From Candidatus Zipacnadia bacterium (lineage in GTDB: Bacteria > Armatimonadota > Zipacnadia > Zipacnadales > Zipacnadaceae), in the NCBI GenBank assembly GCA_029821455.1, contig JALGTI010000001.1:1-35372 (forward strand): DNA of 35,372 bases, in the 5' to 3' direction. A program made the position numbers and the translations under genes. Under the pieces are notes generated by a model. It was not told the origin of the DNA, made no database searches, and saw only the letters and a list, made by a program, of their open reading frames with translations. Each line of letters begins with the position of its first letter. Position 1 is the stretch's first letter. Below are positions 16,327-24,909 of this stretch, one piece after another.

Positions 16327-16764
16327 CTACAGCGACAGCTCCCGTGGCCGCTGGGCTTGATGGGGATGTTCACTGCCGGTGTAAACCTTCAACTTCTTAA
16401 GCTGCTTGCGTCCCAGAGATGTGTGGGGGAGCATTCCTCGGACCGCGCGGATGATCAGCTCTTCAGGCCTACGCTGCAACAGATGGCCCGCTTGCTCGCT
16501 CTTCAGAGCGCCTGGATAGCCAGAATGGCGATAGTAGATTTTTTGGGTGAGCTTGTTGCCAGTCAGCAAGACCTGCGCCGCATCGGTGACCACGATGAAA
16601 TCTCCGCAGTCAGTGTGCGGGGTGAAGGTTGGCTTGTGCTTGCCGCGCAATACGCTGGCCACACGCGCAGCCAAGCGCCCCAGTGGCTGGCCTGCAGCGC
16701 TAATCACCCACCAATCGTGGGCGGCTTCCTCGGCCTTGACGGAACGTGTCTTCAGATTGTCCAT
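16327..16764 (-). CDS. rplM: 50S ribosomal protein L13
   Basis: L13 is an early-assembly protein of the large subunit. The 145-residue protein has WWVISAAGQPLGRLAARVAS, the HTDCGDFIVVTDAAQVLLTG segment, the YYRHSGYPGALK motif and the RAVRGMLPHTSLGRKQLKKL signature. Start ATG 16764 is preceded by AGGAG nine bases upstream. It comes 48 bp after truA and forms the conserved truA-rplM-rpsI run. Confidence 0.97.
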   Translation of the reverse strand: MDNLKTRSVKAEEAAHDWWVISAAGQPLGRLAARVASVLRGKHKPTFTPHTDCGDFIVVTDAAQVLLTGNKLTQKIYYRHSGYPGALKSEQAGHLLQRRPEELIIRAVRGMLPHTSLGRKQLKKLKVYTGSEHPHQAQRPRELSL

Positions 16765-16812
16765 CTTCTACTACTCCTCTTAAATGCTGTGCGTCGCCAG
16801 TCCAGTAGTGTT

Positions 16813-17553
16813 TCAGTAGTCAATCCGTAGCAGGCACAGGCCCTGAGGCGGAGCGGTCGGGCCGGCCTGGTCACGGTCTCTGCTGGCAAGGATAGCAGCC
16901 ACATCATATGGTTCCAGGCGTCCGGCGGCCACCTCTACCAGGGTCCCCACCATAATCCGCACCATCATATATAAGAAGCCATCGCCCTCAAAGTGCAGCT
17001 CGATAATGTCGCCCTCCCGCTGGCAGTCCAGCCTGTAGAGCGTGCGCACAGTTTGCTTGACGTTACTGCCGGCTGCGCAGAAGGCCGCGAAATCATGCTC
17101 TCCTATCAGCCACTGTGTCGCTTCCTGCAGCGCCTCTACATCCAGTGGCTCCGGCAGATGCCATGCGTAGCGGGCGATGAAGGGCGAGCCAGCTTCTCGA
17201 TTCAAGATGCGATACGAGTATAGCTTACCGCGAGCGTCGAAGCGCGGATGGAACTGCAGGCTAACCTCTGCCACGTCAAGGATATTCACTGCCAGCGGCA
17301 GATGGTCGTTCGCCGCGCGCTTCAGGTTCGGCAATGGAATGGGCCGGTCGGTCTCGAACGTCACCACCTGGCCCATCGCATGGACGCCTGCATCGGTGCG
17401 ACTGGCAAATGTCAATTTCACGTCGTGGCCAAGCACTACAGCCAGCGCCCTCTGCAGTTCGTCCTGGATGGTGGGGGCATTAGGCTGCGACTGCATGCCA
17501 CCATAGTCGGTGCCATCGTACTGCACAGTCAGCATTGCCCTGCGGGTAGCCAT
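16813..17553 (-). CDS. truA: tRNA pseudouridine(38-40) synthase
   Basis: TruA converts uridines 38-40 in the anticodon arm of tRNAs to pseudouridine. The 246-residue protein has the catalytic aspartate D54 in FASRTDAGVHAMGQV, the N-terminal strand LTVQYDGTDYGGMQSQ and the C-terminal segment GDGFLYMMVRIMVGTLVEVA. Its end (PPQGLCLLRIDY) matches the family. The start is ATG 17553 with GGAGAG seven bases upstream. It lies between rplQ and rplM, a common arrangement in Firmicutes and related phyla. Confidence 0.96.
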   Translation of the reverse strand: MATRRAMLTVQYDGTDYGGMQSQPNAPTIQDELQRALAVVLGHDVKLTFASRTDAGVHAMGQVVTFETDRPIPLPNLKRAANDHLPLAVNILDVAEVSLQFHPRFDARGKLYSYRILNREAGSPFIARYAWHLPEPLDVEALQEATQWLIGEHDFAAFCAAGSNVKQTVRTLYRLDCQREGDIIELHFEGDGFLYMMVRIMVGTLVEVAAGRLEPYDVAAILASRDRDQAGPTAPPQGLCLLRIDY

Positions 17554-17604
17554 CGGCGGTCTCTCCGGCAGGCCCTAAACACAAGGCACCTCACCAAGGT
17601 CTCT

Positions 17605-17958
17605 CTACTCCGCCAGTTCAAGTATCGCCATCTGCGCGGAGTCGCCACGTCTCATTCCTGCCCGAATGATCCTCGTGTACCCGCCGGCCCGATCCGCGTA
17701 GCGGGGCGCGATCTCGTCGAACAGGTGCTTGACCAGGTCGCGGTCAGGGATGTCACGCAACACCCGCCGCCGGGCAGCCAGGTCGCCACGCTTAGCAGTG
17801 GTGATGATCTTCTCAGCTAGACGGCAGGTCTCCCTGGCCTTCTGCAGCGTTGTCTTTATGCGGTTGTGCCGCAGCAAGGCGGCGGTCTGACTTCGCAGCA
17901 ACGCAATGCGCTGGTCAGTGGCACGCCCCAGTTTTCTGTGGTCTTTTCTATGTCGCAT
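17605..17958 (-). CDS. rplQ: 50S ribosomal protein L17
   Basis: L17 lies near the exit of the peptide tunnel. The 117-residue protein begins MRHRKDHRKLGRATDQRIAL and has HNRIKTTLQKARETCRLAEK and GGYTRIIRAGMRRGDSAQMA, the family's conserved segments. ATG 17958 follows AGGGA by five bases. The gene is 30 bp after rpoA, the usual pairing. Confidence 0.97.
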   Translation of the reverse strand: MRHRKDHRKLGRATDQRIALLRSQTAALLRHNRIKTTLQKARETCRLAEKIITTAKRGDLAARRRVLRDIPDRDLVKHLFDEIAPRYADRAGGYTRIIRAGMRRGDSAQMAILELAE

Positions 17959-17988
17959 AGCGATCCCTGTTTCCTTGCCAACGCCCTG

Positions 17989-18966
17989 TTATTGCTCTTC
18001 GCTCTCTTCCGCGGCCGCCTCGGGCAGGGCCAGGCCAAAGGACTGCAACTTCTCGATAACCTCCTCGAGGGACCGCTGCCCGAAGTTGCGGATATCCAGG
18101 AGGTCCTCCTCGGTCTTGATAATCAGTTGGCCAAGGGTGTTGATGCCTTCCTTCTTGAGGCAGTTGAAGGTTCGGACCGAGAAGTCGACATCCTCGATGG
18201 GCATGTCGAGGGCCTTATCATATATTTCCTCTGCGACCGGCCTGCCTTCCTCGGCGATGAGTGCCTCAGCGCTGATGCTTGCGAAGAGCGTTAGGTGGCC
18301 TATCAGGATGTTGGCTGCCATTCGCACGGCGGCGTCCGGCGCTACGGTTCCATTACCCCACACTTCGAGAATGAGCTTTTCCACGTCGGTGCGATGACCC
18401 AAGCGGGTAGGCTCCACACGGTACGACGCCCGTCTGATAGGCGAGAAGACAGCGTCGACTGGCACGATCCCCGGCCCTTTACGCCGCCGGTCGTGCTGTT
18501 CGACGGGCATAAAGCCGATGCCCTTGTCAACCCAGATCTCGATGCTGAGCTGGGCCGACTTGGTGCTCAGTTCAGCAATGTGCAACTCGGGGTTGAGAAT
18601 CTCGAGCTCCGGCGGGCAGACAATATCAGCTGCCGTCACCTTACCGATGCCGCTTGCCTCCAGGCGCAGGATGTGTTCGTCCTCCTCATCGGCCTCTGAA
18701 GGATGAAGCTTGACAGCCAACTCCTTGATGTTAAGCAGTATCTCTGTGCAGTCCTCAACCACCCCCGGCAAGGTGGCGAACTCGTGAAGGGCGCCGTCAA
18801 ACCGCAGATCGGTAACAGCCGCGCCCTCGATATGAGCCATCAACACTCGGCGCAAGGCTGAGCCTAGCGTGTGTCCGAAGCCGCGTCCCAGGGGCTCAAT
18901 TGAGAACTTGCCGTACTTGGGGTCAAGCGCCAGATTCACAATCTTAGGAACGATCCCCTCTAACAT
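17989..18966 (-). CDS. rpoA: RNA polymerase alpha subunit
   Basis: Alpha dimerises to nucleate RNA polymerase assembly, and its C-terminal domain binds promoter DNA and activators. The 325-residue protein has the N-terminal assembly domain (EPLGRGFGHTLGSALRRVLM, the dimer and beta-contact region) at about 1-228, an acidic linker, and a helix-hairpin-helix C-terminal domain (about 245-320) including VRTFNCLKKEGINTLGQLI and DIRNFGQRSLEEVIEKL. The start at ATG 18966 has AAGGAGAG upstream. It follows rpsD by 65 bp; a TTGACA hexamer just after rpsD has no convincing -10 partner. Confidence 0.98.
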   Translation of the reverse strand: MLEGIVPKIVNLALDPKYGKFSIEPLGRGFGHTLGSALRRVLMAHIEGAAVTDLRFDGALHEFATLPGVVEDCTEILLNIKELAVKLHPSEADEEDEHILRLEASGIGKVTAADIVCPPELEILNPELHIAELSTKSAQLSIEIWVDKGIGFMPVEQHDRRRKGPGIVPVDAVFSPIRRASYRVEPTRLGHRTDVEKLILEVWGNGTVAPDAAVRMAANILIGHLTLFASISAEALIAEEGRPVAEEIYDKALDMPIEDVDFSVRTFNCLKKEGINTLGQLIIKTEEDLLDIRNFGQRSLEEVIEKLQSFGLALPEAAAEESEEQ

Positions 18967-19031
18967 CGCTTTGCTCTCCTTGCTATGTGTCCTGAAAGAT
19001 CAATGCGGTACTTGCCCCCATGTCAACTAGA

Positions 19032-19664
19032 CTAGCGGGAGTAGAATTCGATAACCTGCTGTTCCTGAACCTCGGTGTCAATCTCCTCGCGCGTCGGCAC
19101 AGCCACGACAGTTATTGTGCGCTGCTCAGGAGCTACCTGCAGCCAGCTCAAATTGCTACCGGAGCTGGCAGCCAGTGCCTGGACAATAGGCTGACTATCG
19201 CGGCTTCCCTCTCGTACAGTTATCACATCGCCCGGCCGGACACGGAAAGAGGGGATATTAACAACGCGCCCGTTAACGGCAAAGTGCCGGTGGCCGACCA
19301 GTTGACGTGCGGCAGGGCGACTGGCGGCAAAGCCGGCTCGCCAGACAACGTTATCCAGGCGGGTTTCCAGAAGCTGCAGTAGCACCTCACCGGCAACTCC
19401 CGAGCTGCGCTCGGCAGCGCGGATATAGCGCCGGAAGGGCTTTTCCAGTATGCCATAGATGCTGCGCAGTTTCTGCTTTTCGCGCAACTGGATGGCGTAG
19501 TCACTGGGCCGACGCCGTCTGCGAAAGCTATCTCCAAACTGCCCAGGGAGATAGGGTTTTTTCTGGAATGCACACTTGGGACCATAGCACCGCTGGCCCT
19601 TCAGGTACAGCTTCTGACCCTCTCTGCGACAGATTCTGCATGTAGCCTCGGTCTGCCGAGCCAT
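19032..19664 (-). CDS. rpsD: 30S ribosomal protein S4
   Basis: S4 is a primary 16S rRNA-binding protein that nucleates small-subunit assembly and often represses its own operon. The 210-residue protein carries a zinc knuckle, C9, C12, C26 and C31 (zinc form), the GILEKPFRRYIRAAERSSG region, and an S4 RNA-binding domain (ETRLDNVVWRAGFAASRPAA to PGDVITVREGS). Start ATG 19664 has GGAGGTGA upstream. It lies between rpsK and rpoA, as in most bacteria. Confidence 0.97.
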   Translation of the reverse strand: MARQTEATCRICRREGQKLYLKGQRCYGPKCAFQKKPYLPGQFGDSFRRRRRPSDYAIQLREKQKLRSIYGILEKPFRRYIRAAERSSGVAGEVLLQLLETRLDNVVWRAGFAASRPAARQLVGHRHFAVNGRVVNIPSFRVRPGDVITVREGSRDSQPIVQALAASSGSNLSWLQVAPEQRTITVVAVPTREEIDTEVQEQQVIEFYSR

Positions 19665-19710
19665 TGTGTGACGTCACCTCCGAGAATCTACGCCCAAGCC
19701 GACCGCCAGC

Positions 19711-20115
19711 CTAGACACGGCGCCGCTTTTTGGGTCGGCAGCCGTTGTGTGGGATCGGCGTCACGTCCTTAATGTTGACAACCTCCAGGCCAGCGGCCTG
19801 CAATGCGCGGATTGCTGTCTCGCGACCGGAGCCGGCCCCCTTGACAAGGACGTCCACCTTCTGCATACCGAATTCCTGGGCTTTACGGGCGGCGGAGTCG
19901 GCGGCCAACTGGGCAGCGAAGGGCGTGCCTTTCTTGGTTCCCGAAAAGCCGATTGACCCCCCGTTGGCCCAGCACAGCACGTTGCCCTGAGGGTCGGCGA
20001 TAGTCACGATAGTGTTGTTGTAGGTGGACTTGATATGGGCCCGACCGTAAGGGACTTGGCGCTTGACCTTGCCCCTGCGCGGCACCGCCACAGCCTGTTG
20101 TCTTTCCTCGTTCAT
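19711..20115 (-). CDS. rpsK: 30S ribosomal protein S11
   Basis: S11 is a platform protein of the small subunit near the mRNA exit. The protein contains [20 protein letters not shown], the [20 protein letters not shown] motif and the terminal [21 protein letters not shown] 20115 is chosen (134 residues, [11 protein letters not shown]) because GGAGG lies eight bases before it; an upstream in-frame ATG at 20130 overlaps that ribosome site and has none of its own. It follows rpsM by 47 bp. Confidence 0.96.
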   Translation of the reverse strand: MNEERQQAVAVPRRGKVKRQVPYGRAHIKSTYNNTIVTIADPQGNVLCWANGGSIGFSGTKKGTPFAAQLAADSAARKAQEFGMQKVDVLVKGAGSGRETAIRALQAAGLEVVNIKDVTPIPHNGCRPKKRRRV

Positions 20116-20162
20116 GCAAGCTACCTCCATAGAATACCAGCCGAGGCCTGTTACAAATGCCC

Positions 20163-20543
20163 CTACTTCTGTACTTCCCGCCTGCGACCGGCTACCGTCT
20201 TTTTTCGGCCCTTACGGGTACGGGCGTTGGTACGGGTACGCTGGCCGCGGACGGGCAGGCCCCGACGATGGCGCACCCCACGGTAAGTACCAATCTCGAT
20301 GAGGCGCTGGATGTGACCCTGGACCTCGCGCCGCCTGTCGCCCTCAATGGTGTAGTCGCGCTCAATCACCTCGCGCAAGCGCGCTGCCTCGTCCTCGGTG
20401 ATGTCACGCATCCGCGTTGCCGGGTTGATGCCCGTCTTTTTGAGAAGCTCCTTGGCTGAGGTGTGCCCAATGCCATGAATGTACGTAAGGGCCACCTCAA
20501 CGCGCTTATCCCTAGGTAGGTCTACGCCGACAATCCTAGGCAC
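20163..20543 (-). CDS. rpsM: 30S ribosomal protein S13
   Basis: S13 sits at the top of the small subunit head and bridges to the large subunit. The 126-residue protein begins [20 protein letters not shown], has the helix-turn segment [20 protein letters not shown], the [18 protein letters not shown] motif, and a basic C-terminal tail. The start codon is GTG 20543, with AAGGAGG eight bases upstream. A 106-bp leader separates it from rpmJ, longer than its neighbours. Confidence 0.97.
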   Translation of the reverse strand: MPRIVGVDLPRDKRVEVALTYIHGIGHTSAKELLKKTGINPATRMRDITEDEAARLREVIERDYTIEGDRRREVQGHIQRLIEIGTYRGVRHRRGLPVRGQRTRTNARTRKGRKKTVAGRRREVQK

Positions 20544-20590
20544 TATCTTGGCCTCCTTAGAGCCTCTGACTGAACTGCCTGACTGACCAG

Positions 20591-20623
20591 TGCCAGATCG
20601 AGGCTAACGGCCCCGCTCTGGCA
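20591..20623. promoter_or_regulatory. Stem-loop in the rpsM leader
   Basis: TGCCAGA (20591-20597) pairs with TCTGGCA (20617-20623) around a 19-nt loop in the 106-bp gap between rpmJ and rpsM. An 8-nt direct repeat, CTGACTGA, follows at 20566-20573 and 20579-20586. In Escherichia coli the rpsM leader is where S4 represses the alpha operon; a similar role here is only a guess from position. Confidence 0.3.
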
Positions 20624-20649
20624 GGCGCGTCCATTGCTTGCACACAAGC

Positions 20650-20763
20650 CTACCCCTGCCGCTGCTTGTGGCGGGGGTTAGAGCAGATCACCCGCACCAC
20701 CCCGCGGCGACGGACTATCTTGCACTTATCACAACGTTTCTTTACGGATGCCTGTACCTTCAT
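20650..20763 (-). CDS. rpmJ: 50S ribosomal protein L36
   Basis: L36 is the smallest large-subunit protein. The 37-residue translation begins [15 protein letters not shown] and ends [12 protein letters not shown], with zinc ligands C11, C14, C27 and H32, so it is the zinc-binding form. The stop TAG is at 20650-20652. The start taken is ATG 20763, the family's usual first residue. An in-frame ATG at 20769 (adding Met-Thr) has AAGGA at better spacing, eight bases, and could be the true start. Confidence 0.96.
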   Translation of the reverse strand: MKVQASVKKRCDKCKIVRRRGVVRVICSNPRHKQRQG

Positions 20764-20832
20764 CGTCATACATCCATTCCTTTAGCTGGGCCGGCAGTGG
20801 CTGAGGTGCGGTTTGCTGGTGAGGCAGCCCTG

Positions 20833-21093
20833 CTATTTGTGTAGCCACACGATGCGGCCCTTGCCCGGGTCATCCAACGACCACTCAATGGTTACCTTAT
20901 CACCGGCCATAATACGAATGTAGCGCATCCGCATCTTGCCGCAGATATAGGCCAGAATCTGCCGACCATTTTCCAGCTCCACATTGAACATCGCGTTGGG
21001 GAGCTTTTCCACAACCCTCCCCATCACCCGCAGCTTCTTGCCGGCCTTTTTCTTCTGGTCCCTTTCGCGGTCAGCTTGTCTGTTCTTTGGCAT
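20833..21093 (-). CDS. infA: Translation initiation factor IF-1
   Basis: IF-1 binds the A site of the small subunit during initiation. The core [20 protein letters not shown] followed by [19 protein letters not shown] is unmistakable. The start at ATG 21093 has AGGAAAG upstream; a longer in-frame extension to 21234 overlaps map and lacks a ribosome site. The 86-residue product has about 14 extra charged residues at the N terminus ([20 protein letters not shown]) compared with the usual 72-residue factor. It follows map by 41 bp. Confidence 0.95.
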   Translation of the reverse strand: MPKNRQADRERDQKKKAGKKLRVMGRVVEKLPNAMFNVELENGRQILAYICGKMRMRYIRIMAGDKVTIEWSLDDPGKGRIVWLHK

Positions 21094-21134
21094 ACTCAGC
21101 TTTCCTACTGACTTGCTCGCCCGCCCTATTAGCT

Positions 21135-21923
21135 TTACTGCCTGCTGGTCAGTATCTCCGGTTTTCCCTTGGTCACGACGATGGTGTGTTCCCAGTGCGC
21201 CGAGGGCTTGCCATCCACCGTGCGCACGGTCCAACCATCTGAGTCCTGAGTGACTCCCGCCAGCCCCATATTGACCATCGGCTCGATGGCCAGCGTCATT
21301 CCAGGCCGCAGTGTCACATCGTAATCAGCAAACTCCCCCTCCTCCACGAAGTTCGGCACCTGGGGCGGCTCGTGCATTTCCCGGCCGATACCGTGACCTA
21401 CCAACTCGCGCACCACGCTGTAGCCATGGGCCTCAACATACGCCTGGATAGCCTGGGACACCTCTCGCAAACGGTTTCCCGCAACAGCCTGCTCAAGCCC
21501 CGCATATAAGGCCTGCTCAGTTACTGCCATCAGCCGCCGCGCCGCTTTGCCCACCTCGCCGAGGGCCACAGTGATGGCCGAATCGCCGTGGTAACCATCA
21601 ATGTACGCGCCCAGGTCAATGCCGAGTATCTTCCCGTCTGGCAGCGGCCTCTCGTTCGGAATGCCATGGACCACGATATCGTCCAACTCGGCACAAATCG
21701 TGGCCGGATAACCCCGGTAGCCCAGAAACGATGGTTCTGCGCCGTGGCGGCGGATGTTATCTTCGGCGATTTTGTCAAGCTCCAGTGTTGTCACGCCCGG
21801 GCGGGCACATTCGGCTATCAACTGCAGTGTCTCGGCCACTATCTGCCCTGCCCGGTGCATTGCGGCCACTTCGCGTTTGGTCTTGCGGTTGACTCTTGGC
21901 GGCCGACCGGCTCGACTGGACAT
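21135..21923 (-). CDS. map: Methionine aminopeptidase, type I
   Basis: Map removes the initiator Met from new proteins. The five metal ligands of the pita-bread fold are visible: D103 and D114 ([18 protein letters not shown]), H177 (VGHGIG), E214 (LAIEPM) and E245 (WEHTIVV). The 262-residue protein starts at ATG 21923 with GAGGGAG six bases upstream; an in-frame extension to 21983 lies within adk. The short basic N-terminal segment ([19 protein letters not shown]) has no zinc finger. The gap to the adk stop is one base, so translation is probably coupled. Confidence 0.96.
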   Translation of the reverse strand: MSSRAGRPPRVNRKTKREVAAMHRAGQIVAETLQLIAECARPGVTTLELDKIAEDNIRRHGAEPSFLGYRGYPATICAELDDIVVHGIPNERPLPDGKILGIDLGAYIDGYHGDSAITVALGEVGKAARRLMAVTEQALYAGLEQAVAGNRLREVSQAIQAYVEAHGYSVVRELVGHGIGREMHEPPQVPNFVEEGEFADYDVTLRPGMTLAIEPMVNMGLAGVTQDSDGWTVRTVDGKPSAHWEHTIVVTKGKPEILTSRQ

Positions 21924-21924
21924 T

Positions 21925-22596
21925 CTATGCTCCCTCGTCAGGACCAGCGGCCAGCCTATCCAGCATTGCGTCGCGCACCTCATCTATAGGGCCTTCGCCG
22001 GGCACCGCAACCAACTGCCCACGGTCAGTATAGTAAGGCACCAGCGGGTCGGTCTGCTGATGATAGACGCGCAGCCGCTCCGCGATGGCCTCCTTTTGGT
22101 CATCAGGACGCTGATATATCTTCCCACCACAGGCTGGGCAGGTGTCGCCCACGTCCAGGTTATGCTGAGCCACATGGTAGATGGCATTGCACTCCCGGCA
22201 CATCCGCCGCCCACTCAGCCGGCGTAGGATCTCTTCGTCGTCAACCACGATATTGACAACACGCGGCTGCGCCAGGCCCAGTTCATCTACCATTGCGCTG
22301 AGCGCCTCGGCTTGCGCTAGCGTACGCGGGAACCCGTCGAGCAAGAACCCTGCCTCACAGTCTGACTCCTGGACCCGCTGCCGCACGATGTTGATGACCA
22401 GGTCGTCCGGTACCAGCTTGCCCGCATTCATATACTCCTGGCCCTGGCGGCCGAGTTCAGTACCCTTCTCCACCGCCTCGCGTAACATATCGCCGGTCGA
22501 GATGTGAGCCACACCGAACCGCTTGACCAGCGCAGCAGCCTGGGTGCCCTTGCCCGCTCCCGGAGGGCCTAGCAGAATGAAGTTGCGCTGGGCCAT
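21925..22596 (-). CDS. adk: Adenylate kinase
   Basis: Adenylate kinase interconverts ATP + AMP and two ADP. The 223-residue long-type enzyme has the P-loop GPPGAGKGT (10-18), the AMP-binding STGDMLREAV segment, LLDGFPRT (85-92), and a zinc-binding LID with C133, C136, C153 and C156. The zinc LID is common in Gram-positive and thermophilic lineages. The start is ATG 22596, preceded by GAGGGTGA. It lies between secY and map, the widely conserved order. Confidence 0.97.
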   Translation of the reverse strand: MAQRNFILLGPPGAGKGTQAAALVKRFGVAHISTGDMLREAVEKGTELGRQGQEYMNAGKLVPDDLVINIVRQRVQESDCEAGFLLDGFPRTLAQAEALSAMVDELGLAQPRVVNIVVDDEEILRRLSGRRMCRECNAIYHVAQHNLDVGDTCPACGGKIYQRPDDQKEAIAERLRVYHQQTDPLVPYYTDRGQLVAVPGEGPIDEVRDAMLDRLAAGPDEGA

Positions 22597-22642
22597 CTAC
22601 CGGTCACCCTCGTAGTGGCTCCCTGAGGAACTATCGTTCCTC

Positions 22643-23974
22643 TTAGGACAGGAAGCCTCTGTACTGACGCATTAAGAGCTGTGCCTCAATCTGCTGCATC
22701 GTATCCAGCGCCACGCCGACCACGATCAGCAGCGAAGTACCACCCACGAGGTTGAATGTTGACACACCGGTAATGGGGCCAACGTAATACTGCATTATGG
22801 CAATGAAGCCCAGGAACAACGCCCCGGCCAGGGTGATACGATACAGTATCTTGTCAAGGTAATCGCGGGTGCGTTCCCCCGGTCTGATGCCGGGGACCGC
22901 GCCCCCATTCTTCTGCAGATTGTCGGCAATTTGCTCTGGGTTGAACGTTACTGCGGTATAGAAGTACGTGAACAGAATCACCAGGATGAAATACAGGAAC
23001 GATGCAAAATGATTGCCAACCCCAGGGGCTGTGTAGTTTACCAGCGCGTTGACCGCGTTCCTTACTGCGTCTTCGGCGATCCCCAGCCGCGCGACCAGGC
23101 CGATGAAGCCCTCTGAAAGCAAGAGTCTTGCAATAGTTGCCGGGAACATCGAAACAGATATAGCAAAGATAATCGGAATGACCCCGGCCTGGTTAACCCG
23201 CAGCGGCAGGAAGCTGGACTGTCCGCCATAGACCCTCTGGCCTTTGACCCGCTTGGTGTACTGTACCGGTATCTTACGCTCAGCCTGCTGCACCTTGACG
23301 ATGCCATAGATGGTGGCCAGGAAGATGGCAACCAGTAGTGCGATGTTGGCAATGGTTATCTCGCGCCCTTCCCACAACTTGTAGGTTTGTGCCATATCCT
23401 GCGGCATACGAGTCATAATTCCCACGAAGATGATAAGGGAGACGCCCTGGCCGATGCCGCGCTCAGTGATACGATTCCCAATGTACATCAGGAACATCGT
23501 GCCAGAGGTCATCATCAGTATGTCAAAGATCGTGATGAATCTGTCGCCGATAAAAGCGTTCGCCCCACGGAACATTGCAATCATACCGGCTGCCTGCAGC
23601 ACCGCCAGGGCCACTGTCAGATAGCGCGTCCAGGCCTGCAGCTTCTTCTGCCCCCACTCGCCCTCCCTTTGTAGCTGCTCCAGAGAGGGGATCGCCATAA
23701 CCAGGAGCTGGAAGATAATCGAGGCGTTAATGTAGGGCATAATGCCCAGAGCTAGGATCGAGAAGCGCTTGAGCGAGCCGCCCACGAAGACATCCAACAG
23801 GTCCATCAGCCCACCGCCAGCGAAAAAGTTGGCGAGCTGCTCCTTGTCAATGCCTGGCAGCGGGATGTGCGCACAGAACACGTACAGCGCAAACATCGTA
23901 AAGACAAAGAATATGCGCTTGCGCACATCCGGCAGCTTCATCGCCATGGCCAGGTTAGCCAGGCGCTCCTTCAT
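22643..23974 (-). CDS. secY: Protein translocase subunit SecY
   Basis: SecY forms the protein-conducting channel of the inner membrane with SecE and SecG. The 443-residue protein shows about ten membrane-spanning segments and the typical landmarks GIMPYINASIIFQLL, the cytoplasmic loop RKIPVQYTKR, VNQAGVIPIIFAIS and the GIRPGERTRDYLDKIL region. The start ATG 23974 overlaps the rplO stop in an ATGA arrangement, and GAGGTGA lies seven bases upstream inside rplO, so the two are translationally coupled. adk follows after 46 bp. Confidence 0.98.
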   Translation of the reverse strand: MKERLANLAMAMKLPDVRKRIFFVFTMFALYVFCAHIPLPGIDKEQLANFFAGGGLMDLLDVFVGGSLKRFSILALGIMPYINASIIFQLLVMAIPSLEQLQREGEWGQKKLQAWTRYLTVALAVLQAAGMIAMFRGANAFIGDRFITIFDILMMTSGTMFLMYIGNRITERGIGQGVSLIIFVGIMTRMPQDMAQTYKLWEGREITIANIALLVAIFLATIYGIVKVQQAERKIPVQYTKRVKGQRVYGGQSSFLPLRVNQAGVIPIIFAISVSMFPATIARLLLSEGFIGLVARLGIAEDAVRNAVNALVNYTAPGVGNHFASFLYFILVILFTYFYTAVTFNPEQIADNLQKNGGAVPGIRPGERTRDYLDKILYRITLAGALFLGFIAIMQYYVGPITGVSTFNLVGGTSLLIVVGVALDTMQQIEAQLLMRQYRGFLS

Positions 23975-24432
23975 TGCTCAATCACCTCGACGGTGCCACC
24001 GGCTTTCTCGATCTTCTCCCGGGCAGTCGCGCTGAATGCATTCGCCCGGACGGTCAGGGCCCTGCTGAGTTCGCCTTCACCAAGCACCTTCAGTCCGTCG
24101 CGCAGCTTGCTCACCAGGCCAGCCTCCAGCACCGTCTCTGGGCTGACCTCCGCCCCGCTCTCGAGGCGCTCCAGTTGCCCCACATTCACTATAGACATCT
24201 GTTGGCGGAACATCCCAATATTGTGGGCGCGGTTGGAGCGTCCCCGCAAGGCCGGAAGCTGACGATAAATCGGGCTGCCGCCACCCTCAAACCCTACCCG
24301 CACCTTGCTGCGATACTTCTGCCCCTTCTGGCCGCGACCAGCAGTCTTGCCACCCGCCCCCGCTTGGCCGCGGGCGACACGCTTGCGGCGCTTGCGACGC
24401 GCTGGATCAGGCTGTACCTGCGTCAGGTTCAT
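23971..24432 (-). CDS. rplO: 50S ribosomal protein L15
   Basis: L15 is a late-assembly protein of the large subunit. The 153-residue product begins MNLTQVQPDPARRKRRKRVA and has RGQAGAGGKTAGRGQKGQKY and VGFEGGGSPIYRQLPALRG, then a C-terminal KAGGTVEVIEQ. ATG 24432 follows GAGGAG by eight bases. It lies only 38 bp after rplR; rpsE and rpmD, which should stand between them, are missing. Its stop overlaps the secY start. Confidence 0.96.
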   Translation of the reverse strand: MNLTQVQPDPARRKRRKRVARGQAGAGGKTAGRGQKGQKYRSKVRVGFEGGGSPIYRQLPALRGRSNRAHNIGMFRQQMSIVNVGQLERLESGAEVSPETVLEAGLVSKLRDGLKVLGEGELSRALTVRANAFSATAREKIEKAGGTVEVIEQ

Positions 24433-24470
24433 ACTCTTAACTCCTCAGAAACCACCTAGTACTAGTGTCT
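24433..24470. other. rplR/rplO junction lacking rpsE (S5) and rpmD (L30)
   Basis: In nearly all bacteria the order is rplR-rpsE-rpmD-rplO. Here only 38 nt separate the rplR stop (24471) from the rplO start (24432), so neither gene can be hidden. A short palindrome, CTAGTACTAG, lies within the gap. S5 is essential, so it must be elsewhere in the genome, unless the assembly here has a deletion. Confidence 0.85.
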
Positions 24471-24839
24471 CTAAAACTCCAGACCGGCTTCCCTGGCCGC
24501 ATCAGCCAGGGCCTTGACCTTACCGAAGTACGGCCAGCCAGCGCGGTCAAAAACTACCTGCTTGATACCCTTATCCAGCGCCCGCCGGGCGATCGCCTCA
24601 CCGACGGCCTGAGCCGCTGCAATGTTGCCGGTCCCGTTGAGACCCTTTGCGATTGGCGCCTCACGGGTGCTGGCAGCCACGAGCGTATGCTCGCCATCAT
24701 CATCAATGATCTGGGCGTACATATGCCTCAGTGTCTTAGTGACACACAGACGCGGACATTCGGCGGTGCCTCGAATCTTGCTGCGCACCCGCAGTTGTCG
24801 CCGCCTGCGCCGATCTGTTTTGGCAAGTCCGGGACTCAC
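24471..24839 (-). CDS. rplR: 50S ribosomal protein L18
   Basis: L18 binds 5S rRNA. The 122-residue protein has RRRRQLRVRSKIRGTAECPR, LRHMYAQIIDDDGEHTL, and the C-terminal KQVVFDRAGWPYFGKVKALA and ADAAREAGLEF, all of the family. The start is placed at GTG 24839, because AGAAGG lies nine bases upstream and an earlier in-frame TTG (24857) overlaps that site. It lies 70 bp after rplF. The next gene is rplO; the usual rpsE and rpmD are absent. Confidence 0.94.
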   Translation of the reverse strand: MSPGLAKTDRRRRRQLRVRSKIRGTAECPRLCVTKTLRHMYAQIIDDDGEHTLVAASTREAPIAKGLNGTGNIAAAQAVGEAIARRALDKGIKQVVFDRAGWPYFGKVKALADAAREAGLEF

Positions 24840-24909
24840 TGCACTACACCTTCTCAATCTCGGCCAGAGCTAGGGCCAACTGTCTTGTGTCCCACAACGC
24901 GTTTCACAC

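Noticed and set aside
19002-19026. TTGACA on the minus strand just after rpsD, as a promoter for rpoA
   Set aside because: No acceptable -10 box lies 16-18 bases downstream; the best hexamer matches only two of six positions.
24433-24909. A hidden, frameshifted or truncated rpsE or rpmD
   Set aside because: Gaps of 38 and 70 nt around rplR are too small, and rplR itself shows no fused S5 or L30 sequence.
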